From Tenodera sinensis (Eukaryota; Arthropoda; Insecta; Mantodea; Mantidae): 64,000 nucleotides of DNA. The notes under the pieces were generated by a model that saw only the letters and a list, made by a program, of their open reading frames with translations, was not told the DNA's origin and did not search any database. The translations under genes and the position numbers were made by a program. Location: the NCBI GenBank assembly GCA_030765045.1, contig CM060962.1:262584147-262648146 (forward strand), read 5' to 3'. Shown one piece after another: positions 21,691-33,721 of this stretch. Position 1 is the first letter of the stretch. Each line of letters begins with the position of its first letter.

Positions 21691-22767
21691 GTATATAATA
21701 TTTGGGAGCAATTTATACAGTATGGTAAATGATAAAAATATCTGAAGAAAATAACGCAGTAGGAATAATAGAAATGATAGGAATTAGCTTATAAATGAAT
21801 GATGTAAAATAAATGTACATAAAGCAAACACCATAATAACGGGAGGACGTAATAATGAGGCTTTCCTCCCTAAAGAAGGCGAATGTCAACAGAGGTGGAA
21901 AAGGAGGATATCATTACGTCTTACAGGCAGCAAATGCGTTTCGACTTAGAACATTAAATTTGCAGAAGAATAAATCTACGTGTATTGGGGTAAGGTAGAG
22001 CGATAATTCTATGTAACCACATATAATTAGTTAAGTGGGAAGACTCCGTAGTAAACCATTAATTTATGATACTCTGCAGTAAAGTATCGAGAAGGGTAAT
22101 CTGCGCCACTCATAAAAGACAGAAAATGTGTTCTAAATAATCAGACTGGTTTACATTAATGTAATAACATTCCTTCCACCCGATATAATATTGTAGTAAG
22201 ATTATGTGGTAGGAATGTGAAGCTTGAATTAAAGGATATGTTGAGTGTTGTGAAAACATTTCACATTGGCATACTGACTTCAACGGGAAATGTGGCATTT
22301 TGTGAGATTGTTAATATTACGTCATTTTTCTCTGACTACAGTTGGCCGGAATTTATCAAAACACGATTAACAAAAATGGCGCTTCCTCGGTTTTATTAAA
22401 ACAGTCCTCAAATAAAATCCCTAGCAATGGCACACTCAAAAGCCCAAAATAAAATAAACAATCACACATGTTAATCTTTCTTGCCAACGTCCATTCATTC
22501 CAAATAGATGATGTTTATGTTTTCATTCACGGAAGGGAACCTCAGTACTCGTTAGAGTGAATGAAAGCTATACCGCCTACTTTGGATATCCACAAAACAA
22601 AAATCGGTGGAAAAAAAGATCTGAAGGACAGACCAACAGACTGCCTGCTGCTGGAGGCCTCCCTCTTAAAGGCCAGCGCCTTGCTCTTACGGCAACTTCT
22701 CCAACATTTCAGTCCTACCGGTCTGCATAAGCATTAGGCGTATTAAATTCTAGGGGCATCGGCTAGG
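21691..22767. other. Unassigned sequence
   Basis: No recognised element. Short frames are not conserved elsewhere in the window. Confidence 0.35.
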
Positions 22768-22827
22768 CAAGTCACTTTTAGAAAATGGTCTAGTTGTGGG
22801 GTCCGCATCTGTGACTGTGTGTGCGTA

Positions 22828-22867
<40 letters not shown>

Positions 22868-23532
22868 TGAACAACATAATTCAGTAACGAAATGTCGGTT
22901 AAATACTAAACTTGGTATTAAATTTCAGTGTCTTTCAAGGATGCGACATGCACATTACCAAAAAATCCCTGTACCCCAAACTTCCTGCAACATTGAATAT
23001 TTTTCGAAATTTTGATTTTCTCAAAAAGGGCTTTAGCGATTTGGGTTAAATTTTCATACGTTAATATACATATTTCCACAACGAATGGAATCCATGTCTA
23101 CTTTAATTTTCTGGGGCGTGCCTCGAAGTCCACTTTGTTCTGAATTAATTTTGCATAACTGGTAAACGTAAGTGATAGATAAAATCTTACTGCACAAATA
23201 ACGTAGGTCTCGTTAGGACACACTATTTATTACAAGCATACTTTTTACGGAGTTAACAATTTCTGAGATATTCCTTGTTATTGGTTTGAATTTTTCAGTA
23301 TGTTCACGCTTATCAAATGGGAAGTCGTTATTCGGTTTTTCTATTTCTGTTCAACCAAAGGGAATGGAATTGCAAGACATTAAATAATGACTATTGGTTA
23401 AACTTGCTTCGTCTGTACTCATTTTGCCAACAGGGAAATATGTAATAAAGCCATTTCAACAAATGTCGTTCTATATTAATGTGAAGTAGATAGAAGATTA
23501 AGTTTTATTGAGAGGAGTTTGTACGAGAGTGA
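22768..23532 (-). repeat. R1 copy, near full length
   Basis: Reverse order of R1 blocks from cacttttagaaaatggtc through (TG)n at 22830-22866 to gtttgtacgagagtgagta at its 5' end. Confidence 0.8.
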
Positions 23533-23875
23533 GTACCGAGCGAGGTGGCATCGCGGCAGCGTGTGCGACTCGCATCTGGGAGGTCTCGGGTTCGATACCC
23601 GGCGACCATGCACTCCTATTTGTGTTTTTCCGTGGTTTCCCCATGTCAGTTAGGCGAATGCTGGGGTGCTTAATTTCATACCACGGTTTCCTTTCCATCA
23701 TCTTCCTTCATTCCATTTCCTTATCACCCCTCAGGTGCGTTTTCAGGAGTGTAGTGTTTGGCGGTGCCGGACTTATGGCGCGGATGCTTGCGCATCGTAA
23801 CTGCTGTTCGCGACGGTAGGTGGCTATTGTAGAGGAAACTGACTCGATCTTCAGGTGTTTAAAAGCGCCTTGCTA
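23533..23875 (+). mobile_element. SINE family S4 abutting R1
   Basis: ccgagcgaggtggcatcgcg head, B box gtctcgggttcgatacccgg, then tttttccgtggtttccccatgtcag and the S4 body to about 23870. It begins exactly where the R1 end block is interrupted. Confidence 0.85.
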
Positions 23876-24335
23876 TGACTTTAAAATTGCGCACTCTTTC
23901 CATGGGATCTTGATAAACAAGTGACAAGCATTCAAATCAGGGCGTTGGGCAATAGAAATCAATGTTAACGGATATCTTCATAATGGTACAGAAAAATTAT
24001 TTCAAATCAATTTTAGGTTTCAAAGAGATAAATTTTTTCTGTAGTAAGTTTTATCTATTTCTTTATGTTTACCAGTTATACAAATTATGCTAAAGTCGTA
24101 TTTCCCAAAATTTCAAGGTATATATTTTATTCTTCAAGTAAATATATCTAAAACATGGTATTTCAGTTAAAATAATTATACCCAATTTTAAGTAGATCAA
24201 ACGTTTCGAAAATCTGTCCCCGTAAGGATTAGGTTTGCATGGTGTTTTTCCTGAAAATCATCGTGTCCCATCTTTGAAAAATATTAAACATAAATACCAA
24301 TTTTGGTATTATCTGACATTTTGCACCACTGCGCC

Positions 24336-24407
<72 letters not shown>

Positions 24408-24530
24408 CGCGCACGCGGATCTTTTCCTAAACGTGCTTTTTTGGATTTAGGGCTTCAAGACATGAATTTACGGTGAAATATTGACAGCGAATGTTAGTAT
24501 GAATACTGTCTCTTACCTACTACAGGTAGG
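23876..24530 (+). repeat. R1 copy, diverged
   Basis: Forward blocks gtttaccagttatacaaatt, aaacgtttcgaaaatctgtcc and ggtgttttt...catcgtgtcccatctttg, then (CA)n at 24336-24404 and the R1 3' end at about 24520. Confidence 0.72.
24336..24404. repeat. (CA)n microsatellite inside R1
   Basis: CA repeat with one TATA interruption near 24363, at the R1 microsatellite site. Confidence 0.97.
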
Positions 24531-25754
24531 TAAAATATAAATTAACAATATGTGATATAATTTAATTCCTTTCCTGATTATGAAAATATCTTTCTCTGAA
24601 CTGTTATAACCAAATTGAAACTAACAAAATTTTCTATTAAAACTGTGGCTCCAGAGGTGTGTAGAACCTCTCAGGAGGAAGTAATTATTAGGGGTGAATT
24701 CCGTTTTTTAACTTTCCAACTACATACGTATAGTAGGCAGAAGAAGTATTGCATTACAACCAAATTTTGATATGCAGCTTTAACAGGAAATGCATGAGTT
24801 GAAGTCCCGATAAATAAAAAAATAAACAACTTTTAGGAGAAGTTCCGAGTTTATTCTCTGCTCGTCTGTACACCTTTGTGAATAAATGCTGTTGGTAATG
24901 TGTGGCTAGATCCACTGGGTCCTCTATCTCACCTGTAAATAAGTATGGGGTGGGTTCAGGCTACATAATCGTAGTGCGGCATGCCTGGAAGATGCTTGGG
25001 CAGGCAGAAGTATCCAGTGTGATACATTTTTGTAAAATTACAAAGCATATTACTCTACCCACTTTTTAAAACTAATGTACTCTGAACAGAGGTTTTACGG
25101 CTTTTTTGTACTTACGTGTAATACACAAAAATTCATGCTAAACGCTGAATTGCATTAATTTCACTGAATGCCAGGAAATATTTTACAGACAGTATTTATA
25201 TTATGTGTCGAAATAGTGCAAATTCCAGTTTATAATCTTACAAAAAATCTCATTTCGCACTTTTGCCATTTGGTCTCACCTTAAATACTAAACCAAGAGA
25301 TAGAAAATAAAAGAATAGGAGTATCTAGAGAGAGCTACTACCCTGTTCTTGTGTAGCATGAATCCTAACAGCAGTGCTGAATATTAAGCTCATTTTTAAG
25401 CCACACCGTTTCACAACTCAGCAAACAGAACAAAGGTGTTAATAGCAGGAATCCCAGAACATTAATGAACGTCATACCAAGGCTACCTGTAGCAGCCATT
25501 GTTTGATAACCCAGTTCTCTTACTGACCTAGTTACATCTTCCATCTTAAGCAGCAAAACTTCCACAACATAAGAAAAAGGAGTGCGATGCTTTATTCCAA
25601 GCACTGGCGAACTGGCTTTTGTGTAAAGCCCACTTATTTTCACATTTTTAAGGTTGGGAACATAAACCCATGTCCAGATATACTCATTATTTAACTCTAG
25701 ACGCGCCATTGAGGGTTAAAGGGTACAGACACACAGGGAACACCTCGCTCACTT
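24531..25754. other. Unassigned sequence
   Basis: No gene or repeat recognised. A 114-codon minus-strand frame at 25709-25365 shows no known domain. Confidence 0.35.
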
Positions 25755-26276
25755 CGACTTTCACAGATCTATTGTGGCTACCACACCCAGGAGGCAAGGA
25801 TGAACCCTGCCACATAGGGTCGCAGCTAGACAGGCCACAGAGACGTGCGGAAGCCCTAACAAATACTGAGATCTCTTCATCCCAGAGCCAGGCACCGCCA
25901 AGCAGCCATCACATCGCGGTTCCGGTGTCGCACTGAGCGTCCCCCCCCCCCCCGACGGAGGAGAAGGCCTGTCAAAAGGCACCTAGGGTCGAGAATAGCA
26001 GTTACCATGTGCAATCATCCGCGCCATCTGCCCGGCACTGTCAACACTACACGCCTGAAAGTACACCTGAGAGATAATAAGGAAATGGAATGGAGGGAGG
26101 TGATGGAAAGGAAACCGTGGTATGAAATAATGCACTGCAGCATTCTCCTAAGTGACATGGGGAAACTACGGAAAAACCCATGTCAGAGTGCGCGACCACG
26201 GGGATCGAACCCGCGTCCTCCCGAATGTGGGACACAGACGTTACCACCTGAGTCATCCCGCTCGGTGCCATTGGGC
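25755..26276 (-). mobile_element. SINE family S4, best full-length copy
   Basis: On the minus strand: caccgagcgggatgactcag head, B box gcgggttcgatccccg, gtttttccgtagtttcccc, then a 450-bp body with a 15-G run (25931-25945) and a 3' part rich in short motifs shared with 14380-14868 and 19735-20235. About 520 bp is long for a SINE. Confidence 0.85.
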
Positions 26277-26291
26277 GTTATTTTGGTATAT

Positions 26292-26726
26292 TTAACACTA
26301 AGACGCTGCACTTTCACCCCTAGCAATGAAATACAGTATTTTAATATCATAATCATTTTATTGTAAGCTAGTTATCACCAAGAATATTCATTAGTTCTGA
26401 AAATATTTAATCCTCTGGAAACGGACGTCTATTGTCATTATTCGTCTTAACAAGATTTACTTATTTTCAATACAACTTTATACTTGACTGCCTCTGGTGT
26501 TTGATGGGCCCATCAATTGTTTTAAACATTTTGAACCGATAATGTGAAACGCACAATGCAAACTACCAATGCAAATGGTGTCGTTTTACGCACAATTTGG
26601 GAGTCGGTGTTAATCTACATTTCAATGTTGGCGTGAAATTAGATGAGCTACGGCAATTCGGACCTTACTTTTTGAATTACCCTAGTACTTAGGGGCAAAC
26701 TGACCCTCCCGGCATTGTAGTGTTAA
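26292..26726. mobile_element. Candidate TTAA-flanked MITE (427 bp)
   Basis: TTAA at 26292-26295 and 26723-26726 flank a segment whose ends both begin CACTA on opposite strands (about 10 of 13 terminal bases match). This layout is piggyBac-like, but the inverted repeat is weak. Confidence 0.4.
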
Positions 26727-27874
26727 AACTGTGACTCCTCAGAAGACGGAACTGGGAACTATAAACGTTACTATTTTTCTTAGAAAGTGGTGTTATCTGC
26801 GTATATCAAATTAAAACAAAATCACCTTCAACGTTAAACCTTTTTAAATTTACCTAGAACTACCGTTTGTGACATTTTTACATAATAAGGTGCCCGAGAT
26901 TTCCACCAAGAAGGTTTTTCAGATATTTTATACTATTAATGTGTTTGGTGAAGCTTATTGTTGCACTTTAACGTGCTTTGAGCTATCCTGTTGTTACATT
27001 GTTGAACTTTGAACGTTGTGTGAAGTACTCTGTAAACAACAGCTAGGTATTACATTTTCAAGGAAAAGTCATAGCACCTTCAATAACTAACGATAGATAA
27101 AATACCTTGATAATAAAGAAAACTATAGCTCACTGCGAAATAATGAAGCTTGATAGTAATAAAACCAATGTAAAGTGTTATCAACTTGAAGAATTTGTTT
27201 GTAAATAATGCTTTGTCATGCTCAAGTTTCTCAGAGTAGATAAAAATAGTAGTAGTCATAATAACATGAAAAAGTTTCTAGCTTTTACTTTAAAACCTTA
27301 AATTATGTTGGGTTATTCTGTAGATAAATGGACGTATATTCAAACATATACCAACGTGCTCTTTATTTCTTTGCATTACTGTTATCAGTTACTAAATAAA
27401 TGGTAACTAAGGAACAGTTATAATGCTAGTTATATGTTTTATCATGTCTAAATTTCACTACCTTGAATAATATTATACATCTATTATTGTATATTTATTA
27501 TGTATTATTTTATAATATAATTTAAATTATAATATTCCCCTTGAGTCAAGATGGCACAAACATGGTGTTTAGGTGTACAATTTTTACGGCGCATTTGGTG
27601 TTAATTTAGGAATATTTGCTCATTCTTCCGAGCGAATTTAGACTACTGAGTGGTGGTGAATTTGTCACAGAGTTTGCTCTGGGACTCGAGGTTTTATTTC
27701 AGCCGGTGAAGCTCGGGAACCAGTGACATTGGCATCACTTTGTTTCCTTATGTATAAGAGACATACGGTTATCGCATTATCAGTTCCAGACTCGCGCAGT
27801 TATACGAAGTGCTAGGGTATAAGCTCAGATATTTTGATATTTCGTATCCTAATATGCGTCCACTTCCGGGCGTT
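26727..27874. other. Unassigned AT-rich sequence
   Basis: No gene or repeat recognised. 27545-27830 is slightly GC-richer and without clear signals. Confidence 0.35.
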
Positions 27875-28540
27875 GCTTTTTCTCTTTGCCTAAAAGTTCT
27901 CCCACAAATATATCACATAACTTACTACCTGATATTTTCTGCACGGTTGTAACTGAGCCGCGAAATCAACAACGCCTGTCAGTATGGACCATCCAATTTG
28001 TTTCCACGTGCTCACACCTCAGTGTCTTACTTGCTGGTCCAGGTAGTCCGGAGTCATTAGCTAGAAGAAACCATTTGAACTCAATTGCACATTAAAACAA
28101 ACAATGAATATGTTAGAAATGTAAGAATAAGCATTAAATTCACAATTAAGCGCATTTAAAGTACCGTTCTGACTTCTTTCTCTATTAAAGAATAACTTTT
28201 AGATGACACAACTAATGAATATTTGGGTACGTAGGAATCTGGACTAAGTCCCCCCATTTGTTATTAGTTTCATGAGAGTGATCTCAACATTTGTTATCGC
28301 GAGGACTACCCGCTTTGCTTTATCTCTCCCAACAACCTGTTCCGCGCTCACGGGCAAAGCAAATATATATGGCTTGTGTGTGCTAGGCGTACTTGAAGCT
28401 TATAATCAACCTGAAAATATACTACTGTTATTAACTAAAATTAATAGTCAGTAAATGAAGTAAATATTCGTTTAATATTATTCTTTACATTGTCCTGAGT
28501 TACCAAATATCTGCATTTATACGCCTAATAAACTATTCTT
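27875..28540 (+). repeat. R2 diverged direct repeat, copy 2
   Basis: Partner of 21069-21690, in the same orientation, 6.8 kb away. It carries small indels such as an extra segment near 28140-28165. Confidence 0.75.
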
Positions 28541-28969
28541 GGTTTGTAAAACAACCACTTAGAATATGAAATATGGTTATATCCTCTGCGACTTCTCCGA
28601 AGCTATTTTGATGAATGTCTGTTAAAATGAGATCATGTTTTCTGTTCAAATATATACAACAGTGAAACCTGGCCAAAGTATCAAAAGAATTTTTTTCATG
28701 CAATACTTATTCTTAGGAATACAATTTCTGCATTTATTTAAAAGGGATGCATGGATATTCTAAAACTCTCTGTAGTCCCTGTTACGGTAATTACTACAAT
28801 ACCGAACAGCATACAAACGAAATATTATTCCTGCTTCCTTTTCTTCTTTATCGTGTACTGAAATAAACTATCACAAAATATTCAAGCCGGAATTTTGTCC
28901 GATACACGTTCTTTTACATTATAGTAAATCTTTGAGCTGTCGCTTTTAAGTACACTTAAAAACAATCGG

Positions 28970-29045
28970 TCTGGGCCGGATTTGAACTCACGACCTTGGG
29001 ATTAGTAGGCCAGTGCCTAACCAGCTAAGCCAGCTAGACCCACTA
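28970..29045 (-). repeat. tRNA-like SINE head
   Basis: On the minus strand it reads gggtctagctggcttagctg, then gttaggcactggcc, and a B-box-like gagttcaaatcc before ggcccagacc. A and B boxes are discernible, but the anticodon and T stems do not pair well, so it is SINE-derived and not a tRNA gene. Confidence 0.55.
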
Positions 29046-29871
29046 GGTTAATAATATCTTCATAAAGAGTACTTCTTCTTTCGCTCTAAATCATTTATTT
29101 TACCCCTCAAAATAACTATGCGATATAAAATATTTCCAGAAGTTGAAATAAGGGGGAGGATGTTATGGAAATTGGAAGTACATCTACAAAGAATTTCATG
29201 CTTGTTTTTGGGAGTGCCAGGGGATTTTTTGTACATTATTAGAAATATTGCGGTACTTTCCGAAATTACAAATATAAGTAGAAATGGTGAGGATTCATAA
29301 AACACTGAACGAAAAAAAATTGTAATGATTATAGTCGGAATTAAATTAATTAAATCATCATTCGTGGTTTAGAATACCATCCCTGCAAGGGCGGGTAAGC
29401 TGGTTACAATAGAGAAGTACAGATGAATACGCACATATTTCGAAAGAATTTAAAGATAAATATAATAAAATAGGTTCAATGAACTATAACAGCAAATTTT
29501 ACATATTTTTTTCGACAATAGTGCTCTTTTGTCCATTTCACTTTCATAATGTCGCGGTGGAAATTTATAATATCAGCATTCATTGCTGACATGTAATAAT
29601 CAAACCTACCTAAGCATTTTGTATATTTTGTTGCACGTATGTACATAAACTATAGCAAATCCTTAATTTTTATATGTTCAGCATCGCAAACTTGAATATC
29701 ATATTTATACATATTATGTTCACAAATCCTGTCAATAGGAATTCATATTTTAGGTGTTTATAACTGGTAACAGAGAAAATATGGAAACAAAGCGCTATCT
29801 AAGAATGAAGTTAATATAACTAGAAGATAAGACTTGCTTTGGTGATTAATTAGTATCATATCAGTGAAGAA
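29046..29871. other. Unassigned sequence
   Basis: No gene or recognised repeat. Confidence 0.35.
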
Positions 29872-30209
29872 ATGCTTGGGAAACCTTTAAAACAGATAAT
29901 TAAAGACATTCTAGAGAGAGAGAAGGAATACCTCAACAATGGAAAGAGAGCACCACCATACCGCTACAGAAAGGAACTAAACGATGACATAAACAATTAT
30001 CGTCCAATCAGCCTTCTATCAAATACCTGGAACTTGTTCTCAGAGATTCTAACTAAACGAATGTGCAAAGAACTAGACGAGAAAGAACCACCTCAGCAAA
30101 CAGGTTTCAGAACAGGCTCCTCTACAATATACCATCTACAAACCATCACTCGGATCCTAGAAAGTTCATAGGAATCCAGGCTAGGACTCTGCATTACATT
30201 TGTAGACTT

Positions 30210-30241
<32 letters not shown>

Positions 30242-31255
30242 ATTCGACGGCATAGAACATCAATGCGTACTTGACGCACTGCTGAAACAGGAAATACATA
30301 CTCTACTGGCAAAGATCTGCTCCATCAAAACAGCCAAGATCAAGATGAACAAAGAAGGCACACCATTTGCACTCTTTAGAGGCAACAGATAGGGACACCC
30401 AATATTCCCATAATTGTTCGTGTGCCTACTGGAGCAAGTGTTTCGCCAAACAGACTGGCACAACTGCATAATAGACATAGAAGGAAAGATAATTATATAA
30501 ACTTAAGATTCGCGGAGGACTTAGTTTTGTTTATCAAGTCGGCAGCAGACCTCGAGAACGTGCTAAAACAACTACAGTGCAACGTGGGCCTTCAAATGAA
30601 CCTCACAAAGACCAAGGCAATGACAAACAGGGAGGAAATGCAGATACAAGTACACTCGAACCATTACAGTAGTCCAAGAATATTATATACTTAAGGCGGA
30701 GTGTGTCTTTTTGGTGAAGTAACAACAAAGAAATAAAGAGAAAGATCTCACATATCTGTTTTGGAGGTTAAGCTTCATCCTAATGGACAAGTCGCAACAG
30801 GTGAAAATAAATCGGGAAGTCCTAAACAGCTGCGTCCTCCCAACCTAATATATAGAGCACAAACATGAACAAAAGCCAGCAGCAAAGATCGTCGTTACAG
30901 ATTACCCAGAGAAAGATGGAAAGAAAAATACAAGGATCAACAAGAGAACGGATAAGAAATACGGAAATAAGAGGAACAACGCAAGTGAAGGATGCCGCGA
31001 CAGCAGTACAGGTAGCAAAGTGAAGATGGGCAGGTCACACAGTAAGGTTCAACAACAATCGCTGGACAAATATGGTAACGATGTGGGACCCAAGAGAAGG
31101 AGAGAAAGGATCGGGAAGACCGAGGAGGAGGTGAGCGGACAACAGGAACACTGGCAGCAATTGGACCAGAATGGCGAGGAACCGCAACGCCTGAAAGGTC
31201 CACGAACATCTGCTCAGCGTGACCGAGTGCCAACAGAGATGGGAAATATCTGAAT
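29872..31255 (+). pseudogene. RTE-like non-LTR retrotransposon, RT to C-terminus
   Basis: Order and motifs follow an RTE-type LINE protein. They are NNYRPISLLS and TGFRTGSSTIYHL (29995-30140), a broken FDGIEH block (30243), a GHPIFP...LFVCLLEQVFRQ block (30390-30465, the GxPxSP motif), LRFAEDLVLF (30508), VGLQMNLTKTK (30588), and the tail pattern RRKMERK...RIRNTEIR (30910-30970), then WAGHTV and NNRWTN (31028-31075). At least three frame changes and stops separate them. In the catalytic FADD box the first Asp is Glu. A 31-A run at 30210-30240 lies exactly in the codons before FDGIEH. The endonuclease domain is absent, so the copy is 5'-truncated. Confidence 0.85.
30210..30240. repeat. Poly(A) expansion inside the RT coding remnant
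   Basis: About 31 consecutive A between TTC and CATTCGAC, where relatives have a short Lys-rich DFKKAFD segment. Replication slippage on a coding A-run is the likely origin. Confidence 0.85.
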
Positions 31256-32039
31256 ATGACAGTGACAGTGAAAAAAAAAAAGTGAGAGCTGCTGCCAAGT
31301 GTCAAAGGCGGGGAATTTCACATTCATAGCTAAAATGTGGGAAGAGCATATTGAGCTACCCTCCTCCTAGGAGAGGTCGTTGCCCTATAGAGATTAAAGG
31401 CAATTATTATCGTTATTTATTTACCCTGGTAGGTCATGTCGGATGGTGAATAAACGGAATGGTTGAAATGATTCTTAAATGTGTCCGAAGTCCCCAGAGC
31501 TTAGAACTATCCGACATCCACTTCTCAGGGTAAGGGAAACCCCCAGAAGAAACCGTTTACCAGTAACTCACCATGAGATCGAAACTCAGAACTTGTGGAC
31601 ACGCAAGGTGCGCTGATATAAAATAATGATCAGATAGGACAGTGGTTTCAGTTTCGTTCCACGAGGTAGGCTATGCAGAGTTGCGGCTATTTTCAACTCT
31701 AGCGCTACTATCTCTGCCAGTTTAGCGATTCTCGTATGGATGAGCATCACTGAAATTAATCGACTGATCCAGTACACTGGTTCCATGTCGCAAAAAGGAG
31801 CGTTGGCCGTCACGAAAGGATCCTTAATCGAATTCTTCCGCTTCCTTTAGACGGGTCTAAGCTTTTAACGACTTCTGTATCGACTGCCTTCAAAAATATT
31901 CAAAGGCGTTTGTAGAATCTTCCTACTGAAGACACCCAACTTATAAAAACCGATGATGCCTTTGACAAAGACTTAAGCTACAATGGGGTTTCTAAGGTGG
32001 CTAGCGCTTGCTAAGATGTACAGGCTGTCTCACATAAAT
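31256..32039. other. Unassigned sequence
   Basis: No clear gene or repeat. 31370-31600 has SINE-like features but no recognisable tRNA head. Confidence 0.35.
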
Positions 32040-32275
32040 GCCACGTGTTTCAAAATTTCATGTGTTACACTCCAGAGAGGTTTAAATCCTTCTTCCAAAA
32101 GCTTATTTTTCTATCTACTCCATGTTAATTCAGATTAAGGTTTTCAGAAATAGTTACACATTTCATTGCAGATACAAGGGGATGTATGAGGCTAAGCGAT
32201 TGACAAATCTTTAAAATCAGACCGCTTTCCATGACATAGTGAGAAACAACTAAATGCTGACACCACTTAAAAAAA
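32040..32275 (+). repeat. R1 fragment, 5' part
   Basis: Resembles the R1 5' region: ttttctatctactccatgttaattc, then acaaggggatgt...ggctaagcgattgacaaatc. Followed directly by a second R1 5' end. Confidence 0.55.
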
Positions 32276-32284
32276 GAAACATCT

Positions 32285-32815
32285 GACGTGTCACAATCAC
32301 ATGACCTTCTCTAGCCACTCTTCAACAAACAACTCGTTTAAAAGCTTATCTATCTACTTCACGTTAATCGAGATATATATTTGCATAAACATTTTATTAC
32401 ACAGGGGAATAGAGTAGGCTTAAGCGATTGTGAAATATTTTAAGAACTGGTCGCTATATGATAGTTTTGAAGTTCCGTTACCTTAGCATGAATGGGGGTT
32501 GATAAAAACAGAAAAAAGAAAAACGACTTCCCACTTGAGAAAGTTTAAGTATTTTAAAATTGAAAGTAATAGCAAGAGGTATTTCGAAAATGGTTAATTA
32601 CAAAACAAAGATATATTCTACATAAATTGTGTACTCTGACGAGGTATACTTTTTTGTGACGTAAGATTTTGTCTATGCTTTTGTTTGGGATGGAAGATTC
32701 TCTTGAAAATCTTCATATTGCATCTTTAGAAGACTCTTAACTCAAGTCTGGTATTTAGCAGACTTTTCGTTTCTGAGTTATGCACACAAATATACACACA
32801 CATAGACATACACAC
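32285..32815 (+). repeat. R1 copy, lacking 3' end
   Basis: Begins with the R1 5' end (caatcacatgaccttctcta) and runs through tgagttatgcacacaaatat to the CA-rich site at about 32815. Confidence 0.72.
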
Positions 32816-33721
32816 GCGCACACACAATGCTACATGGTTAGCAAATATGTATCATACAAATTCTTCACGCTTTAATGACAATAAACGAAAAATAGGCTTT
32901 GAATTCGGCTTACTAAGCCATACAAGAATCTCACTAAAATTAGAGATGAGTCTATTGACACTGAAAGAACAGAACTACCTGAGTCGGATGAAGCCGCCTG
33001 GGACAAGGCACTGAAAACAACCGACACTTCGCACATGGTGACTAATAGAAATGAAATCGGTAAACATATCTCAAAGGTAGCTACCGAAATTATTAGGAAT
33101 TTGTTGGCCAAACTTACGCATACAATAATGAAACTTGTGCAATCAGCACAAGTTGGAAAAGTTTATGGCGTGTCCATACGTTGCTGTGATGGCTCAGTTG
33201 ATTAGAGCAGCTGCATGTTAAACCGAGGATACGTCGATCAAAGCCTCCCTATGAAATTGAATGTTTTTTGAATCACAAAAGAAGAGAAACTTGAATGCAC
33301 AAAATACAGGTAACATTATAACAAGTAGGAATGGGGAAACATGGGCAGAAAGGAAACAAAAGAAAAGGTTTCTGGAAGGAAATTAAAATAAGGGTGGAGG
33401 ATGTTGCAAAACAAGAAATTCTAAGTAGTTTTAATGAAAAAAGGTTATTCATAGATTGTGTGATAGATAGTGGGATACATTATGTGAACATTGGCACTGT
33501 ATTTTGGAATTTAATGGTACGGAACAAGGAAGAGAGTTGGAAATGGAAATATTTTTTATTACTGTGAAAAGTTAGGAAAATTCTAATTTCCAGACAAGAT
33601 GAATATATAAAGAAAGCAAGAAAATATTTGGGAACAATAAGGTTAAATGGTTAAAATGTGTATGAATAAATAGGGAAAGTGGAAAAGAGTAATGTAGTGT
33701 AAAAATAAATTGTCAATATGT
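32816..33721. other. Mostly unassigned; tRNA-like remnant at 33183-33260
   Basis: At 33183 the text tgtgatggctcagttgattagagcagc resembles a tRNA/SINE A-box region, followed by a degenerate B box (acgtcgatcaaagcc). Otherwise nothing is recognised. Confidence 0.4.

Noticed and set aside
23533..23610. tRNA gene at the start of S4
   Set aside because: It is the promoter head of a multicopy SINE and lacks a complete cloverleaf.
28970..29045. Possible tRNA gene
   Set aside because: A and B boxes are visible, but the anticodon and T stems do not pair properly, and similar heads occur as SINEs through the window.
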